64,000 bases of DNA, taken from positions 1,178,001 to 1,242,000 of the forward strand of contig NZ_CP015412.1 in NCBI RefSeq assembly GCF_001750165.1, read 5' to 3'. Shown piece by piece: positions 17,032 through 25,597 of the stretch. Made by a program: the position numbers and the translations under genes. Below the pieces are notes generated by a model. That model did not search any database and was not told the DNA's origin. It saw nothing but the letters and a program-made list of their open reading frames with translations. Source of the DNA: Pseudoalteromonas luteoviolacea. Its GTDB lineage: Bacteria; Pseudomonadota; Gammaproteobacteria; Enterobacterales; Alteromonadaceae. Within the stretch, counting starts at the first letter, position 1, and every line of letters begins with the position of its first letter.

Positions 17032-17241
17032 ATGATTAAAACAACACTGGTAGCATTAGCAGCCATCGTGACACTTTCACTACCTACTTTTTCTACAGCT
17101 CAAGAAGCCACTTATGTTGTATGCTATAAAAATGGTTCATTCTTGTGGTATGAGGAGGCATATAGTGATGGCTCTATCAATAGCGCATACTTTCGTTGTA
17201 CTAATGAAGGTGGCACTCCACGTGTTTTCGGTGGTAGATAA
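17032..17241 (+). CDS. Small secreted protein, unknown
   Basis: A 69-residue frame with a clear signal peptide (cut near STA-QEA), leaving a mature peptide of about 45 residues with two Cys (VVCYKNG and YFRCTNEGG) that could form one disulfide. Aromatic and Gly residues dominate the mature part. AAGGAAAGACAAATA gives a good ribosome site. A terminator follows at 17287-17313, so the gene appears monocistronic, divergent from arsH. Not recognised as a family. Confidence 0.65.
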   Translation: MIKTTLVALAAIVTLSLPTFSTAQEATYVVCYKNGSFLWYEEAYSDGSINSAYFRCTNEGGTPRVFGGR

Positions 17242-17286
17242 TAAGGGCGAAATAGTTAACTACTATTAAACTTACTTATGAAAAAT

Positions 17287-17313
17287 AGGGCCATCCAATT
17301 GTGGCTCTTTTTA
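17287..17313 (+). terminator. Rho-independent terminator after the small secreted protein
   Basis: The arms AGGGCCA (17287-17293) and TGGCTCT (17302-17308) form a 7-bp stem with one G-T pair, followed by TTTTTAC. Confidence 0.7.
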
Positions 17314-17471
17314 CTTTAAAATCCTCATACGTTTGTTGATGCTTCACATAGGCTAATTTCTTGTAATCTAGTTTAATATCCACCCTTACTGCGTTATGGT
17401 GTATTTGCAAGCACGGTACTGATCGTATTTTTTTGTCTGTACGTATCGGGTAATAAACATGAGTGAGAAAC

Positions 17472-17858
17472 ATGACTAAATTAACGATATTTTATGATGG
17501 TACTTGCCCACTTTGCGTAAAAGAGATGATGGCGTTGACCAAACGTGATAAGTCAGCACAAATTAAAACAGTCGACATTCACAATGATGAATTTATCAAC
17601 TATCCACATATAGACCCCAATCAAGCCAACTTGATTTTACATGCGCTTGACGAGCAAGACGGCTTGTTGCTGGGCTTAGATGTCACACACCGAGCATGGC
17701 AACTGGTAGGTATGGGGTGGCTGTATGCACCACTTCGTTGGCCTTTAATTAAACCAATGGCGGATAAGCTTTATTTATTGTTTGCAAAAAATCGTTATCG
17801 AATCTCGTACTTACTGACAGGCAAGGCGCGTTGTGAAAGTGGTGCGTGCCGTCGTTAA
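17472..17858 (+). CDS. DCC-family thiol-disulfide oxidoreductase (DUF393)
   Basis: A 128-residue protein with the DCC signature FYDGTCPLC (D9, C12, C15), the defining thioredoxin-like redox motif of this family. The rest fits the usual DUF393 length and order, including WLYAPLRWPLIKPMADKLY. Two more Cys near the end (RCESGACRR) form a second possible pair. The family is predicted to catalyse thiol-disulfide exchange; substrates are unknown. I start at the ATG at 17472, preceded by GTGAGAAAC; an in-frame GTG at 17463 is the alternative. Confidence 0.85.
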   Translation: MTKLTIFYDGTCPLCVKEMMALTKRDKSAQIKTVDIHNDEFINYPHIDPNQANLILHALDEQDGLLLGLDVTHRAWQLVGMGWLYAPLRWPLIKPMADKLYLLFAKNRYRISYLLTGKARCESGACRR

Positions 17859-18431
17859 GAGACTTCAATCAAGGAAGGTTAAGGCATAATAAATCATTCA
17901 GGCTCGTTTTCAAAATGTGATTGATAGCGTATACAAAGTAGCTTGTTTCAGTTTGTTATCTTGGGCTTTTATATTGTAGTGTTTGATGTGCGTGTAAATC
18001 AGGAACAAATATATGTAGCCTTCGCGTTCGTTGTTTTATTATCTCGATTCCTCCTATTTGGTGACGTATATTTAACACGGTTCAAAGTAAAGTAGCTGAA
18101 CACCGAGTCAAACTGAGTAATTACAGTTTGATTTGCTCCGATTAGGTGAGGTATACACATTATATTGCCCTGAAATTATTGAATTTAAAGTGAAATATGG
18201 CTTGCTTGGGAAATATTTTAGTACCACAGATAAGTCAAAAAGTAACACTTGTTTTGGTTACTATGTTTTCAACACTCAGCAAAAATAGTACATCACTGCT
18301 TATATACAGGGTACAGTGCAAACTTAAAAGCCTAATTTATATAGATAAGTTTTAAGGTGAGGAAAAAATCACAGGTATTATCAGTCGAGTATGCTTTACT
18401 TTTCAGACCAAAATTATCATTGCCTCAATCT
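17859..18431. other. 573-bp gap; one coherent fragment, no recognised gene
   Basis: No convincing complete gene lies here. A stop-free stretch on the plus strand at 18121-18288 reads like real protein (FDLLRLGEVYTLYCPEIIEF, then VKYGLLGKYFS), but it has only a TTG without a ribosome site and follows directly on a stop codon. It may be the end of a decayed gene. The rest is AT-rich with no strong hairpin. Confidence 0.4.
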
Positions 18432-19493
18432 ATGAACGAAAAGTACTATTCATTTTTACTCGCATCTATTTGCTTGGTTATACTGCAAGCTTGTTCGGTG
18501 AATGCAACGCAAGGCGCAGCTTCTGAGCCAAAAAATATCCATTGGCAACCGCAGACAAAGTTACCCACACCACTTCAAGAAGTATACCCAGCTGTTTTTG
18601 ATGAAAAAATATATGTGGCTGGCGCTTTTGAACAAAGCGCGCATGAGCACGCAGTACTTGCTCATTTGGCGGCCTCAAAGAGTACCTATGTGTATCATGA
18701 GCAGTCGAAAAAGTGGACGCGTGGTCCTGTATTACCGGAATCTCGACACCATTTAGGGCTGATAGCCAGCGACAATGTGCTCTATGCAATAGGCGGGTTT
18801 AATGCAACATCACAGAATGCATGGCAAGTAAAGCGAACTGTTTTTACATTGCAAAAAGGCCGTGGTACATGGGGAGTTGGCCCACATTTACCGATACCTA
18901 TGGGGGAATCTGTTTATGGTGTGATCAATGGCTATGTGCATGTTGCTGGTGGTCGCACTTTGATAAACGGTAAATTGAGTGACACAAATGCGCATTGGGT
19001 ACTCAAAGCAGGCCGGTGGCAGCAAGCTGCACCTTTACCGATAGCAAGTAATTCAGCGACATCAGTGGTGATTAACGATCAATGGTATGTGATGGGTGGC
19101 CGTGTTAATGCACTCGATTTTAAAAATCTCGATAATTTATGGCGATATGACGTCAAGCAAGATAGCTGGGAGCGCCTTGCAAACATGCCTCAGGCCAGTG
19201 CAGGGCTCGCTAGTGCAGTTTTTAATGGCCAAATCTATGTATTTGGTGGTGAAGAGTATACATACACCATGAACATTCAGGGAGAACGAGAAATGAAAAC
19301 ACGTACCTTTGATGGTATTTGGCGTTACGATCCGGATTCCAACCTCTGGCACACTGAACCTTCTAAAATGACATCGACGCGTCATGGGCTTGGTGCGGTA
19401 AGTACAAATAATCATATCTACTTGCTCGGCGGAGCAAAACAAGCGGGGGCAACGGGCACCTCCGCCACATTTGAGCGCATGTCGTTACAATAG
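18432..19493 (+). CDS. Kelch-repeat beta-propeller lipoprotein
   Basis: A 353-residue lipoprotein starting at the ATG at 18432: signal MNEKYYSFLLASICLVILQA, then the lipidated Cys. The open frame extends 25 codons upstream but that part is not signal-like. The body shows repeated Kelch blades with the Gly-Gly plus Tyr/Trp pattern: LYAIGGFN, VHVAGGRT, WYVMGGRV, IYVFGGEE and IYLLGGAK. A six-bladed propeller is expected, in the periplasm or on the outer membrane. It resembles the sialate mutarotase (NanM) and galactose-oxidase-like groups only in fold; no sialic acid genes are near, so I do not assign an activity. Transcribed alone and convergent with the HxlR gene. Confidence 0.83.
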   Translation: MNEKYYSFLLASICLVILQACSVNATQGAASEPKNIHWQPQTKLPTPLQEVYPAVFDEKIYVAGAFEQSAHEHAVLAHLAASKSTYVYHEQSKKWTRGPVLPESRHHLGLIASDNVLYAIGGFNATSQNAWQVKRTVFTLQKGRGTWGVGPHLPIPMGESVYGVINGYVHVAGGRTLINGKLSDTNAHWVLKAGRWQQAAPLPIASNSATSVVINDQWYVMGGRVNALDFKNLDNLWRYDVKQDSWERLANMPQASAGLASAVFNGQIYVFGGEEYTYTMNIQGEREMKTRTFDGIWRYDPDSNLWHTEPSKMTSTRHGLGAVSTNNHIYLLGGAKQAGATGTSATFERMSLQ

Positions 19494-19513
19494 AAAACAG
19501 AGCATGGATTGCG

Positions 19514-19912
19514 CTATTGTCTAATATTCGCTATCAGATCTTTTAATAATGCTGCCCGATCGCTTTGTGCACGCTCGACTAGCTGCGTTGGTATATTTAG
19601 ATTTGAAGCGTGTTTCGCGCTCCAAAGTATCATTTCTAACAGAGTCGGCATTAAATCGATGCCAGGCTCTGTGAGCTGATATACCTTTTTTCGCTTATCT
19701 TTCTCATCAGGTAGTTTTTTGATGAGCCCTTGCTTTTCTAACTTCTCTAAGCGACTGGATAGAATGTTGGTAGCCATCTTTTCTTCAGAGTTTTGTAGTT
19801 CAGAGTAAGAATGTTTAGCAAAAAACATCAGATCTCTGATGATCAGTAAACTCCATTTATCCCCAACAATATCAAGCAAATTAGAGATAGGGCAGTCAGA
19901 ACGTTTGGTCAT
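19514..19912 (-). CDS. HxlR-family transcriptional regulator
   Basis: A 132-residue winged-helix regulator of the HxlR type. The start CPISNLLDIVGDKWSLLIIR is characteristic, with a Cys at residue 7 that in some relatives senses electrophiles or oxidants. SYSELQN and NILSSRLEKLEKQGLI mark the helix-turn-helix. It is divergent from the SnoaL-like gene, and two direct repeats lie in the shared control region. It probably represses that gene; the inducer is unknown. Confidence 0.9.
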   Translation of the reverse strand: MTKRSDCPISNLLDIVGDKWSLLIIRDLMFFAKHSYSELQNSEEKMATNILSSRLEKLEKQGLIKKLPDEKDKRKKVYQLTEPGIDLMPTLLEMILWSAKHASNLNIPTQLVERAQSDRAALLKDLIANIRQ

Positions 19913-19950
19913 AATACGTCTCTTTGTTCGATATGCTTACATGATAATTC

Positions 19951-19988
19951 ACTTGCATTTTGCAATCAAATAATTTAACTTGCATTTT
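19951..19988. promoter_or_regulatory. Direct-repeat operator candidate for the HxlR regulator
   Basis: ACTTGCATTTT occurs at 19951-19961 and again at 19978-19988, 27 bp apart, in the 133-bp gap between the divergent regulator and the SnoaL-like gene. The position fits regulation of both starts. Binding is inferred only from position and repetition. Confidence 0.45.
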
Positions 19989-20045
19989 AAAAGTGAAATT
20001 CAAGGCTTTGATAGCCTTAGTTGAATCAAGTTTTAAGGGCAAACA

Positions 20046-20525
20046 ATGAGTACACCACAGATCAATTTACAAGCACTAACTCAATCTCACTGGCAAGCAG
20101 AAGAACTGGGTAATGCCCAAGCTGTAGCTGAATTTGTGCAGTTACTGATGAACGATCACAACTTTGACGAAGTAATCGCACGCTTTGGAAATGACCAATA
20201 CAAGCAGCACAACCGTACCATGGCGGATGGTATCGCTGGTGTGGTAAAAACGCTTAAAGACTTTGTGAAATTAGCGCCTGAATTTAGTTATGACGTCAAA
20301 CGTATGTTTGTTGATGGTGAACAAGTGATCATTCATTCTCATGCGACATTAAAAGAAAAGCATCGTGGTGATGATACGAAAGGCATGAACATTATAGATA
20401 CATGGACTGTGCGAGATGGTAGGTTGGTAGAGCACTGGGATGCGATACAGCCATTAGATATGTCAATGCGACTGTATAACTTGTTTATGGGCGGTAAAGT
20501 TAACAATGCGAATGGGGTCTTTTAA
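20046..20525 (+). CDS. SnoaL-like / NTF2-fold protein
   Basis: A 159-residue soluble protein with the SnoaL-like polyketide-cyclase layout: an N-terminal helix, a central FGNDQYKQHNRTMADGIAG segment, then strands with VIIHSHATLK and IIDTWTVRDGRLVEHWDAIQ. This cone-shaped fold holds small hydrophobic ligands and is shared by isomerases, cyclases and many uncharacterised proteins, so the activity is unknown. It is transcribed divergently from the HxlR regulator and ends in a hairpin at 20549-20574. A role in handling a reactive metabolite sensed by the regulator is possible. Confidence 0.8.
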   Translation: MSTPQINLQALTQSHWQAEELGNAQAVAEFVQLLMNDHNFDEVIARFGNDQYKQHNRTMADGIAGVVKTLKDFVKLAPEFSYDVKRMFVDGEQVIIHSHATLKEKHRGDDTKGMNIIDTWTVRDGRLVEHWDAIQPLDMSMRLYNLFMGGKVNNANGVF

Positions 20526-20548
20526 CTTCTGTTTAAGCGGATCAATAA

Positions 20549-20574
20549 GCCCACTTTTATTCGCTAAAGTGGGC
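20549..20574. terminator. Hairpin between convergent genes
   Basis: The arms GCCCACTTT (20549-20557) and AAAGTGGGC (20566-20574) form a perfect 9-bp stem with an 8-base loop between the SnoaL-like gene and the AhpD-like gene. It lacks a long T-run on either strand, but a two-way terminator is likely from its position. Confidence 0.6.
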
Positions 20575-20597
20575 AAGAGCTGTCGTCTTTCGTAGAG

Positions 20598-21131
20598 TTA
20601 GCTCGGTTTATGTACTGCCTGATTTATCTCAATTTTATGGCAGGTTTTGCCATAGCCTAGCGCATATTTGAGCGTTGGAAATACGCGATAGGTGCTGATA
20701 CTAAAGCTTAGTGTGATTAGCCCTTGTTGGCCCCAAAGCAAAACTATTTGTGCCTTGAGGTCATCAGCATCAGGGTCATGGGCAAGCACCAGCTCGGTAA
20801 AGCGCATTGTAAGCGCCACTTCTTTAGGTACTTTGTTTTGTTGGTTTTTTATAATACGTTCAATCAGTGCCGCATCTAATCCAGCTTCTAATGCCATATT
20901 GACAGCAAGCTGTATACAGGGCCCGCAATCTTCCTTGATAAGTGTACGTATGCGTGCAGCAAATAATGGGGCAATGGGTACCTGTGCGCTATGGGATGAC
21001 ATACTGGTAAAACCCCAATATTTGAAAAAAGCGGCCAAATTAGATTGCAAAATATCTTCCATATATTGCACATCATAATCGTACCTCGACTTCATATCTT
21101 GTATCTGTTTATTAAGCAAAAACCTGATCAT
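20598..21131 (-). CDS. AhpD/carboxymuconolactone decarboxylase-like protein
   Basis: A 177-residue, mainly helical protein with a CGPC pair (C69, C72) in the setting TLIKEDCGPCIQLAVNMALE. This matches the CxxC redox helix of the AhpD-like alkylhydroperoxidase group. Peroxidase or disulfide-exchange activity is therefore likely, though the usual downstream His of AhpD is not obvious. AAGGAAG lies before the ATG. It is 14 bases downstream of the MFS transporter on the same strand, so the two form an operon, probably under the divergent LysR regulator. Together they could export and detoxify one compound; this is inference. Confidence 0.72.
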   Translation of the reverse strand: MIRFLLNKQIQDMKSRYDYDVQYMEDILQSNLAAFFKYWGFTSMSSHSAQVPIAPLFAARIRTLIKEDCGPCIQLAVNMALEAGLDAALIERIIKNQQNKVPKEVALTMRFTELVLAHDPDADDLKAQIVLLWGQQGLITLSFSISTYRVFPTLKYALGYGKTCHKIEINQAVHKPS

Positions 21132-21145
21132 GATACTTCCTTTTA

Positions 21146-22348
21146 TTACTTAGCTTGTGTGGCAAGAGTGGGAGTAGATTGCCTCTTTGCAGGAGGCGCT
21201 GTTTTGAGCGGCATATATAAAATGACTGCACAAAGCGCAAATAACGACGCACAGACCGTGAGCATCAGGCTATAGTCACTTGGTTTTATTAAAAATGCGG
21301 CTAGCATAGGCCCTGATGCCATCGCAATAGAGGATACGAGTGAACTTATAGTAGATAGTCGTCCACTGAGGCTGATATCGGCAATCGCCGCAAATAAAAA
21401 GGATTGCACTGTGGGCCAGGCGAAGAAGAACAAAGCCAGTGCGACAATATAGGCAGTTATGGATATGGTTGGTTGGAGTAATATGAGCACTGCAACGAGA
21501 CATAATGAAATGCTGATTATGGTCAGTGGTCGTCTTTTAATCAATGGCACTTGTATCATGGGAATGATAGCGCCGAGCAAACCTAATAAGCCTGTAAAGG
21601 CGATATATGTACTCACTTGCGTTTCATTTAGGTTCGCTCTCATACCAATTAAACCAACATAAGCATAAAGAGCGCTGGCTGCGGTTAAAAAAATAAAGAT
21701 ACCTAACATGATCGTCATTGATAGGCTAAGGGAGCCTATCTTTGTATGGCTTTGTTGTGACTGTGTGTAAGTTGGAAATCGCCCAGAAGGAATATTTATC
21801 GCCATAAAAATACTCATGATTGCTATTGCTGCCATGACATAAAATACAGCATATGAACCAAAGGTAGCTTCTAGCAAGGGCAGTGCGTACATGACCAATG
21901 CGCCGATAATAAATTGAATAAATAACAAAAAGCCAAAAGCCCGATTCGTATTATGCATTTTTGCAAGTACAGAAAATGACACACCAACGGCCAGCCCGCC
22001 TGCAAAGCCTGCGGCAAATCTCAGCACTAACATGGTATCAAAGCTAATCATGGCGGGAGTGGTCAACTCAAAAATCAGCAGTACAGACATGGCACTGATA
22101 ATCGACGGTTTCCAATGTATATATTTCACGCTAAAGATGGCCAGCGCAGTGCCAAATAAAGCGCCATACCCATTGAGTGCAGCAATTTGGCCTGCTTGGC
22201 TTTCTGTATATCCTAAGCCATTTACTAGGACATTTATTAATCCCGGTAGAAAATTAATATAAGAGAGCCCTGACATCGCAATAAAAGCCACTGCAAAATA
22301 TAGCAGCATCGGTTGTTTGTCAGGTGTATTCTCGTTGAGTTGTCGCAA
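21146..22348 (-). CDS. MFS transporter
   Basis: A 400-residue major facilitator with about twelve hydrophobic segments. The loop between helices 2 and 3 (SVKYIHWKPSIISAMSVLLI) stands where the usual MFS signature lies, and RFAAGFAGGLAVGVSFSVLA matches the helix 4 region. The start is a TTG with GGAGG seven bases upstream, a clear non-ATG start. It resembles sugar or drug exporters, but the substrate cannot be read from the sequence. Co-transcribed with the AhpD-like gene and divergent from the LysR gene at 22501. Confidence 0.87.
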   Translation of the reverse strand: MRQLNENTPDKQPMLLYFAVAFIAMSGLSYINFLPGLINVLVNGLGYTESQAGQIAALNGYGALFGTALAIFSVKYIHWKPSIISAMSVLLIFELTTPAMISFDTMLVLRFAAGFAGGLAVGVSFSVLAKMHNTNRAFGFLLFIQFIIGALVMYALPLLEATFGSYAVFYVMAAIAIMSIFMAINIPSGRFPTYTQSQQSHTKIGSLSLSMTIMLGIFIFLTAASALYAYVGLIGMRANLNETQVSTYIAFTGLLGLLGAIIPMIQVPLIKRRPLTIISISLCLVAVLILLQPTISITAYIVALALFFFAWPTVQSFLFAAIADISLSGRLSTISSLVSSIAMASGPMLAAFLIKPSDYSLMLTVCASLFALCAVILYMPLKTAPPAKRQSTPTLATQAK

Positions 22349-22439
22349 AACTTAGCCTCCAAAATAGTACTTAAAAATGGTTAGCTCAGTGTATGAAGAC
22401 ACCACTTACGGAAAAATAGTAAAAATTACAGTTCAGCCA

Positions 22440-22452
22440 TGAATATAATTCA
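22440..22452. promoter_or_regulatory. LysR-type T-N11-A box
   Basis: TGAATATAATTCA is a 13-base T-N11-A site with 5-bp inverted arms, in the gap between the MFS operon and its divergent LysR gene. It lies 48 bases before the regulator start. It fits the class consensus, but such AT-rich boxes also arise by chance. Confidence 0.45.
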
Positions 22453-22500
22453 CGGATTAAACTGGTATATTTGAGTGAAAAATAATAAAGGAAATATCAA

Positions 22501-23451
22501 ATGGATAAGCTAAGAGCAATGGAGCTATTTATTGCGACTTGTGAAGCTGGGAGTTTTGCTGCGGCTTCTGCATCCTGTAATACAGACCCATCTGCAGTGA
22601 GTAAAGCAATTAGTCGTTTGGAGACTCAGCTTCAAGTGACTTTGATCCAGCGTTCGACCAGGCAGTTGAGTGTCACCGATGCAGGTAAGCAATATTTGTC
22701 TACTGCTCGAAAGTTGTTACAGGAACTCTCTGCATGTGAAGGTGAGATTAAACATCTCAATGACTCGCCAAGCGGGGTGTTAAAGATCAATGCCGCAGTG
22801 TGTTATGGCCATTTGTATTTACGGCCTATATTGGCTGCGTTTTGTGCGCGTTATCCCGATATTAAACTCGACTTGCAACTTAATGATTTGCACACAGATG
22901 TCATTGATAATGGGGTAGATATTGCCATTCGAACTGGGTATGTGAAAGACAGTCGGTTGGTAGCTAAGAGACTCAGCCCGATGGACTTTTTCGTCTGTGC
23001 ATCACCGGAATATTTAGCGAAAAATGGCACGCCTGTGCTGCGAGATAATTTCAAAGTACATCGGTGGATTGGGTTTCGTATAAAAGAAACCCAGCAACTG
23101 CAGCCAGTTTATTTACCTGATGAGCAAGGTGAGTATACACTGTACGACCTTGAAGCTAGTCACATTACGGATGATGGTGAAATGATGGTGGCAATGTGTG
23201 AGGATGGGGTAGGGTTTGCGCAACTCCCACACTTTTTAGCAAAAGCAGGCTTAGAGTCAGGTAAGCTTATCTCTGTTTACCCTTACTTTAGGCCACCACA
23301 AATAGAAAATGGGGTATTTGCAATTTACCCCAAACGGACCTATTTACCGGCAAAAGTGCGCGTCTTTCTTTCATTCTTAACGGATGAACTTGAAAAGCAT
23401 AAAGAAAGTGCTTATCAGACATGGGCTGAGCAAGTCGTCTGTGTACGATGA
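22501..23451 (+). CDS. LysR-family transcriptional regulator
   Basis: A 316-residue LysR regulator. The helix-turn-helix fills residues 1-60 (MELFIATCEAGSFAAASASC, then SAVSKAISRLETQL). The substrate-binding domain starts near residue 90 with VLKINAAVCYGHLYLRPIL and includes VDIAIRTGYVKDSRLVAKRL. The ribosome site AAAGGAAATATCAA is good. It is divergent from the MFS / AhpD-like operon, which is its likely target; the effector is unknown. The gene ends 16 bases from the convergent SIMPL-domain gene. Confidence 0.92.
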   Translation: MDKLRAMELFIATCEAGSFAAASASCNTDPSAVSKAISRLETQLQVTLIQRSTRQLSVTDAGKQYLSTARKLLQELSACEGEIKHLNDSPSGVLKINAAVCYGHLYLRPILAAFCARYPDIKLDLQLNDLHTDVIDNGVDIAIRTGYVKDSRLVAKRLSPMDFFVCASPEYLAKNGTPVLRDNFKVHRWIGFRIKETQQLQPVYLPDEQGEYTLYDLEASHITDDGEMMVAMCEDGVGFAQLPHFLAKAGLESGKLISVYPYFRPPQIENGVFAIYPKRTYLPAKVRVFLSFLTDELEKHKESAYQTWAEQVVCVR

Positions 23452-23467
23452 CGAACACCTCTGTTAT

Positions 23468-24184
23468 TTACTCTACTTCTAAATCAAACACGGCATTGAC
23501 TGACACAGAGAATGTAATGGTTGCTTGTAAATAGCGCCCAGTGGATAAATAGGCGCTGTCAATCTGCGAGCCAGTTACTTCTATGCGCTCAATACCGTAT
23601 TGGTATCTAGAACCATGTGCGCTGGGATCGATGCTATAGATTTGGCCAAGTTTCGCGCCAAAAGCCTCAGCATACATATTTGCTTTATTTCTTGCGTTAC
23701 GAACCGCTCGCATGGTTGCTTTTTGTCGGTATTGGGACGATTTTGATGATCTGAATTTGATGTCTTCTATTGTGTCTATTTTAACACTCAAGGCAAAATT
23801 GAGAAAATCATTGAGTTTATCTATGTCTGTGAGCGTGATAATGATTGAACGAGTGGCGATATAACCTGACTCTATTGGGTTGTCCTCATCATCATAAATA
23901 ATATGAGGCTCAGTCAATAAACTAGACGCTGAGACATGTTCATCTTGAATATCAAATGTATTTAACCCTTCTAATAAAGCATTGACCCGTTTATCTAGTT
24001 CTTGTTTTGCCGCCAAAGTGGTGCTTTTCATGACTTCAACTTCAAAAGAGATGTCAGCTAAGTCGGGCTTTGCTTCAACTGTTGCACTGCCTTGTATACT
24101 TACATGCCTATTGTCGGGCAGAGGAGAGTTGGCATACACCGACATAGTGCAAAGATAGATAAGTGAAAAGTAAATGGGTTTCAT
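23468..24184 (-). CDS. SIMPL-domain (DUF541) periplasmic protein
   Basis: A 238-residue exported protein: a signal peptide ending near VYA-NSP, then the SIMPL domain. Typical signs are HVSIQGSATVEAKPDLADIS at the start of the domain, a YIATRSIIITLTDIDKL strand-helix, and ARNKANMYAEAFGAKLGQI. Family members form multimeric periplasmic or outer-membrane assemblies with roles reported in oxidative-stress protection; the precise activity is unclear. Transcribed alone. Confidence 0.88.
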   Translation of the reverse strand: MKPIYFSLIYLCTMSVYANSPLPDNRHVSIQGSATVEAKPDLADISFEVEVMKSTTLAAKQELDKRVNALLEGLNTFDIQDEHVSASSLLTEPHIIYDDEDNPIESGYIATRSIIITLTDIDKLNDFLNFALSVKIDTIEDIKFRSSKSSQYRQKATMRAVRNARNKANMYAEAFGAKLGQIYSIDPSAHGSRYQYGIERIEVTGSQIDSAYLSTGRYLQATITFSVSVNAVFDLEVE

Positions 24185-24289
24185 TGTCGTTCCATTATTA
24201 TTATTTTGCTATCAAATTAGCATGGTTTAAAAACAAAGGTAATGAAATTAATGTACTTTTTTGACCAGTCACTCTTGATTAATAACCTG

Positions 24290-25527
24290 TTATAAAATGG
24301 ATTTATATAACCCTTTAATTAAGTTCTGTTGTCGTTTACCGCAGAGGCTTTTGTCGTGTTTATTTGGGGTATGAAAAGACTCGGTCACATATGCAAAAGC
24401 AAGTTTTGATTCGGGATCGGCAAACCCGATTGAACCGCCCATATCCATATGACCAAATACCGCTAAGTTGGGCCCCAATGGGCAAAAATCTGGGGAGTTG
24501 AGCATCATACCGGCGCCCATACGCCATTGTTTTTGAGTTGCCATTTCTTTCCCTGCAAAACTCAGTTGCATCATTGTTTTAATCTGAGGCTGCGGCAGGA
24601 GTGTTTGGCCTTGTAAAGTACCGCAACTGGCTAAAAAGCATACATTTTTGCAAGCCCCAAAGCTGATGCATGACCAGTCACCGCAGGAATCTCACTGTTG
24701 TGCCAAGCCAATGAATTTGGGTGATAGTGTTCGCTACAGGTTCTAAAATACTGGTTTTTCCAAAAAGGAATATAAGGCAGCCAGCGAGACATCAATGTTA
24801 GTCCAAAACGAGAAAAGGCTGGGCTTGGTTTTATATCTCGATGCGGATGGTTTGCCTGTCTTGTTAGTGCGCAATCAATATCAAATGGCTGTGCAATTTC
24901 CTGCTCAAAGTAAGTGCTTGGCATACGACCGTCCACACGGCGTAATACTTCACCTAAAATATGAGCGTAAGTAAGGGCATGATATACGAGCTTTTGTCCT
25001 GCGGGAAAAATAGGCTTGGCTGATTCCAGGTTGCTAATCGATGCTTGCCAATCAAAGATATCATGGGGTTTTCCCGTTGAGTGGCAAGGTAGTCCTGCGC
25101 TGTGGTTGAGCACAGCAGCAATGGTGATATGTGCTTTGTTGTGTTTTGCAAACCAGGGCCAGTAACGACAAATTGGGGCATCTAACTCGATTTGCCGATT
25201 GGCAGCTAATTTGTGGATACAGATAGCCAGCATTGCTTTTGAGCAAGACATTACACTGACTCTGTGATTTGCTTGCCAAGGTGAAGTGAGTGCGTTGTTG
25301 CTATATAAGTTAACCACTAATTGTCCGTTGTGATAAACACAGATCTCAGCGCCAGTTTCGTGATGTTGTGTGAAGTTATGTACAAAAGCATTTTTGAGCG
25401 GCTTAAATCGCTTTAAAACCGTACCTTTAATTTCTGGTGTTTTGCTGTCGTCATTGTTATTAACTGGAGTAAAGTTGTTCATCATTTGTGGTTTGTATTG
25501 AGAGTACGTGTTGTATTGAACACACAT
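24290..25527 (-). pseudogene. Beta-lactamase-family serine hydrolase, broken by a single-base frameshift
   Basis: Two frames make one class C/esterase-type protein. The upstream part (25527-24631, 298 residues) carries the catalytic SxxK as SCSK (S94, K97) and ends ALGLAKMYAF-stop. The downstream part continues in the next frame as LASCGTLQGQTLLPQ and includes GHMDMGGSIGFADPES, the C-terminal active-site strand. The break falls in a run of five T (minus strand, 24633-24637). Six T would restore ...KMYAFLASCGTL..., the expected family sequence. It could be a true null, a phase-variable switch or an assembly error. It is divergent from the AraC regulator, which may have controlled it. The product would have been a periplasmic or cytosolic esterase/peptidase; no clear signal peptide is visible. 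Confidence 0.82.
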
Positions 25528-25597
25528 TTTTACTTATATCTCAGAGCAAGCAGAGCACGACAAGGAGTTATTTTGTCACTGAATGGAGTATTGAATA

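Noticed and set aside
17276..17473. 65-codon minus-strand frame between the small secreted protein and the DCC gene
   Set aside because: It runs antisense through a terminator and the DCC promoter, has no ribosome site and no family-like pattern.
18432..19493. Calling the Kelch lipoprotein NanM (sialate mutarotase)
   Set aside because: Only the propeller fold is shared. No sialic acid genes are nearby and the protein is a lipoprotein, so the specific name is not supported.
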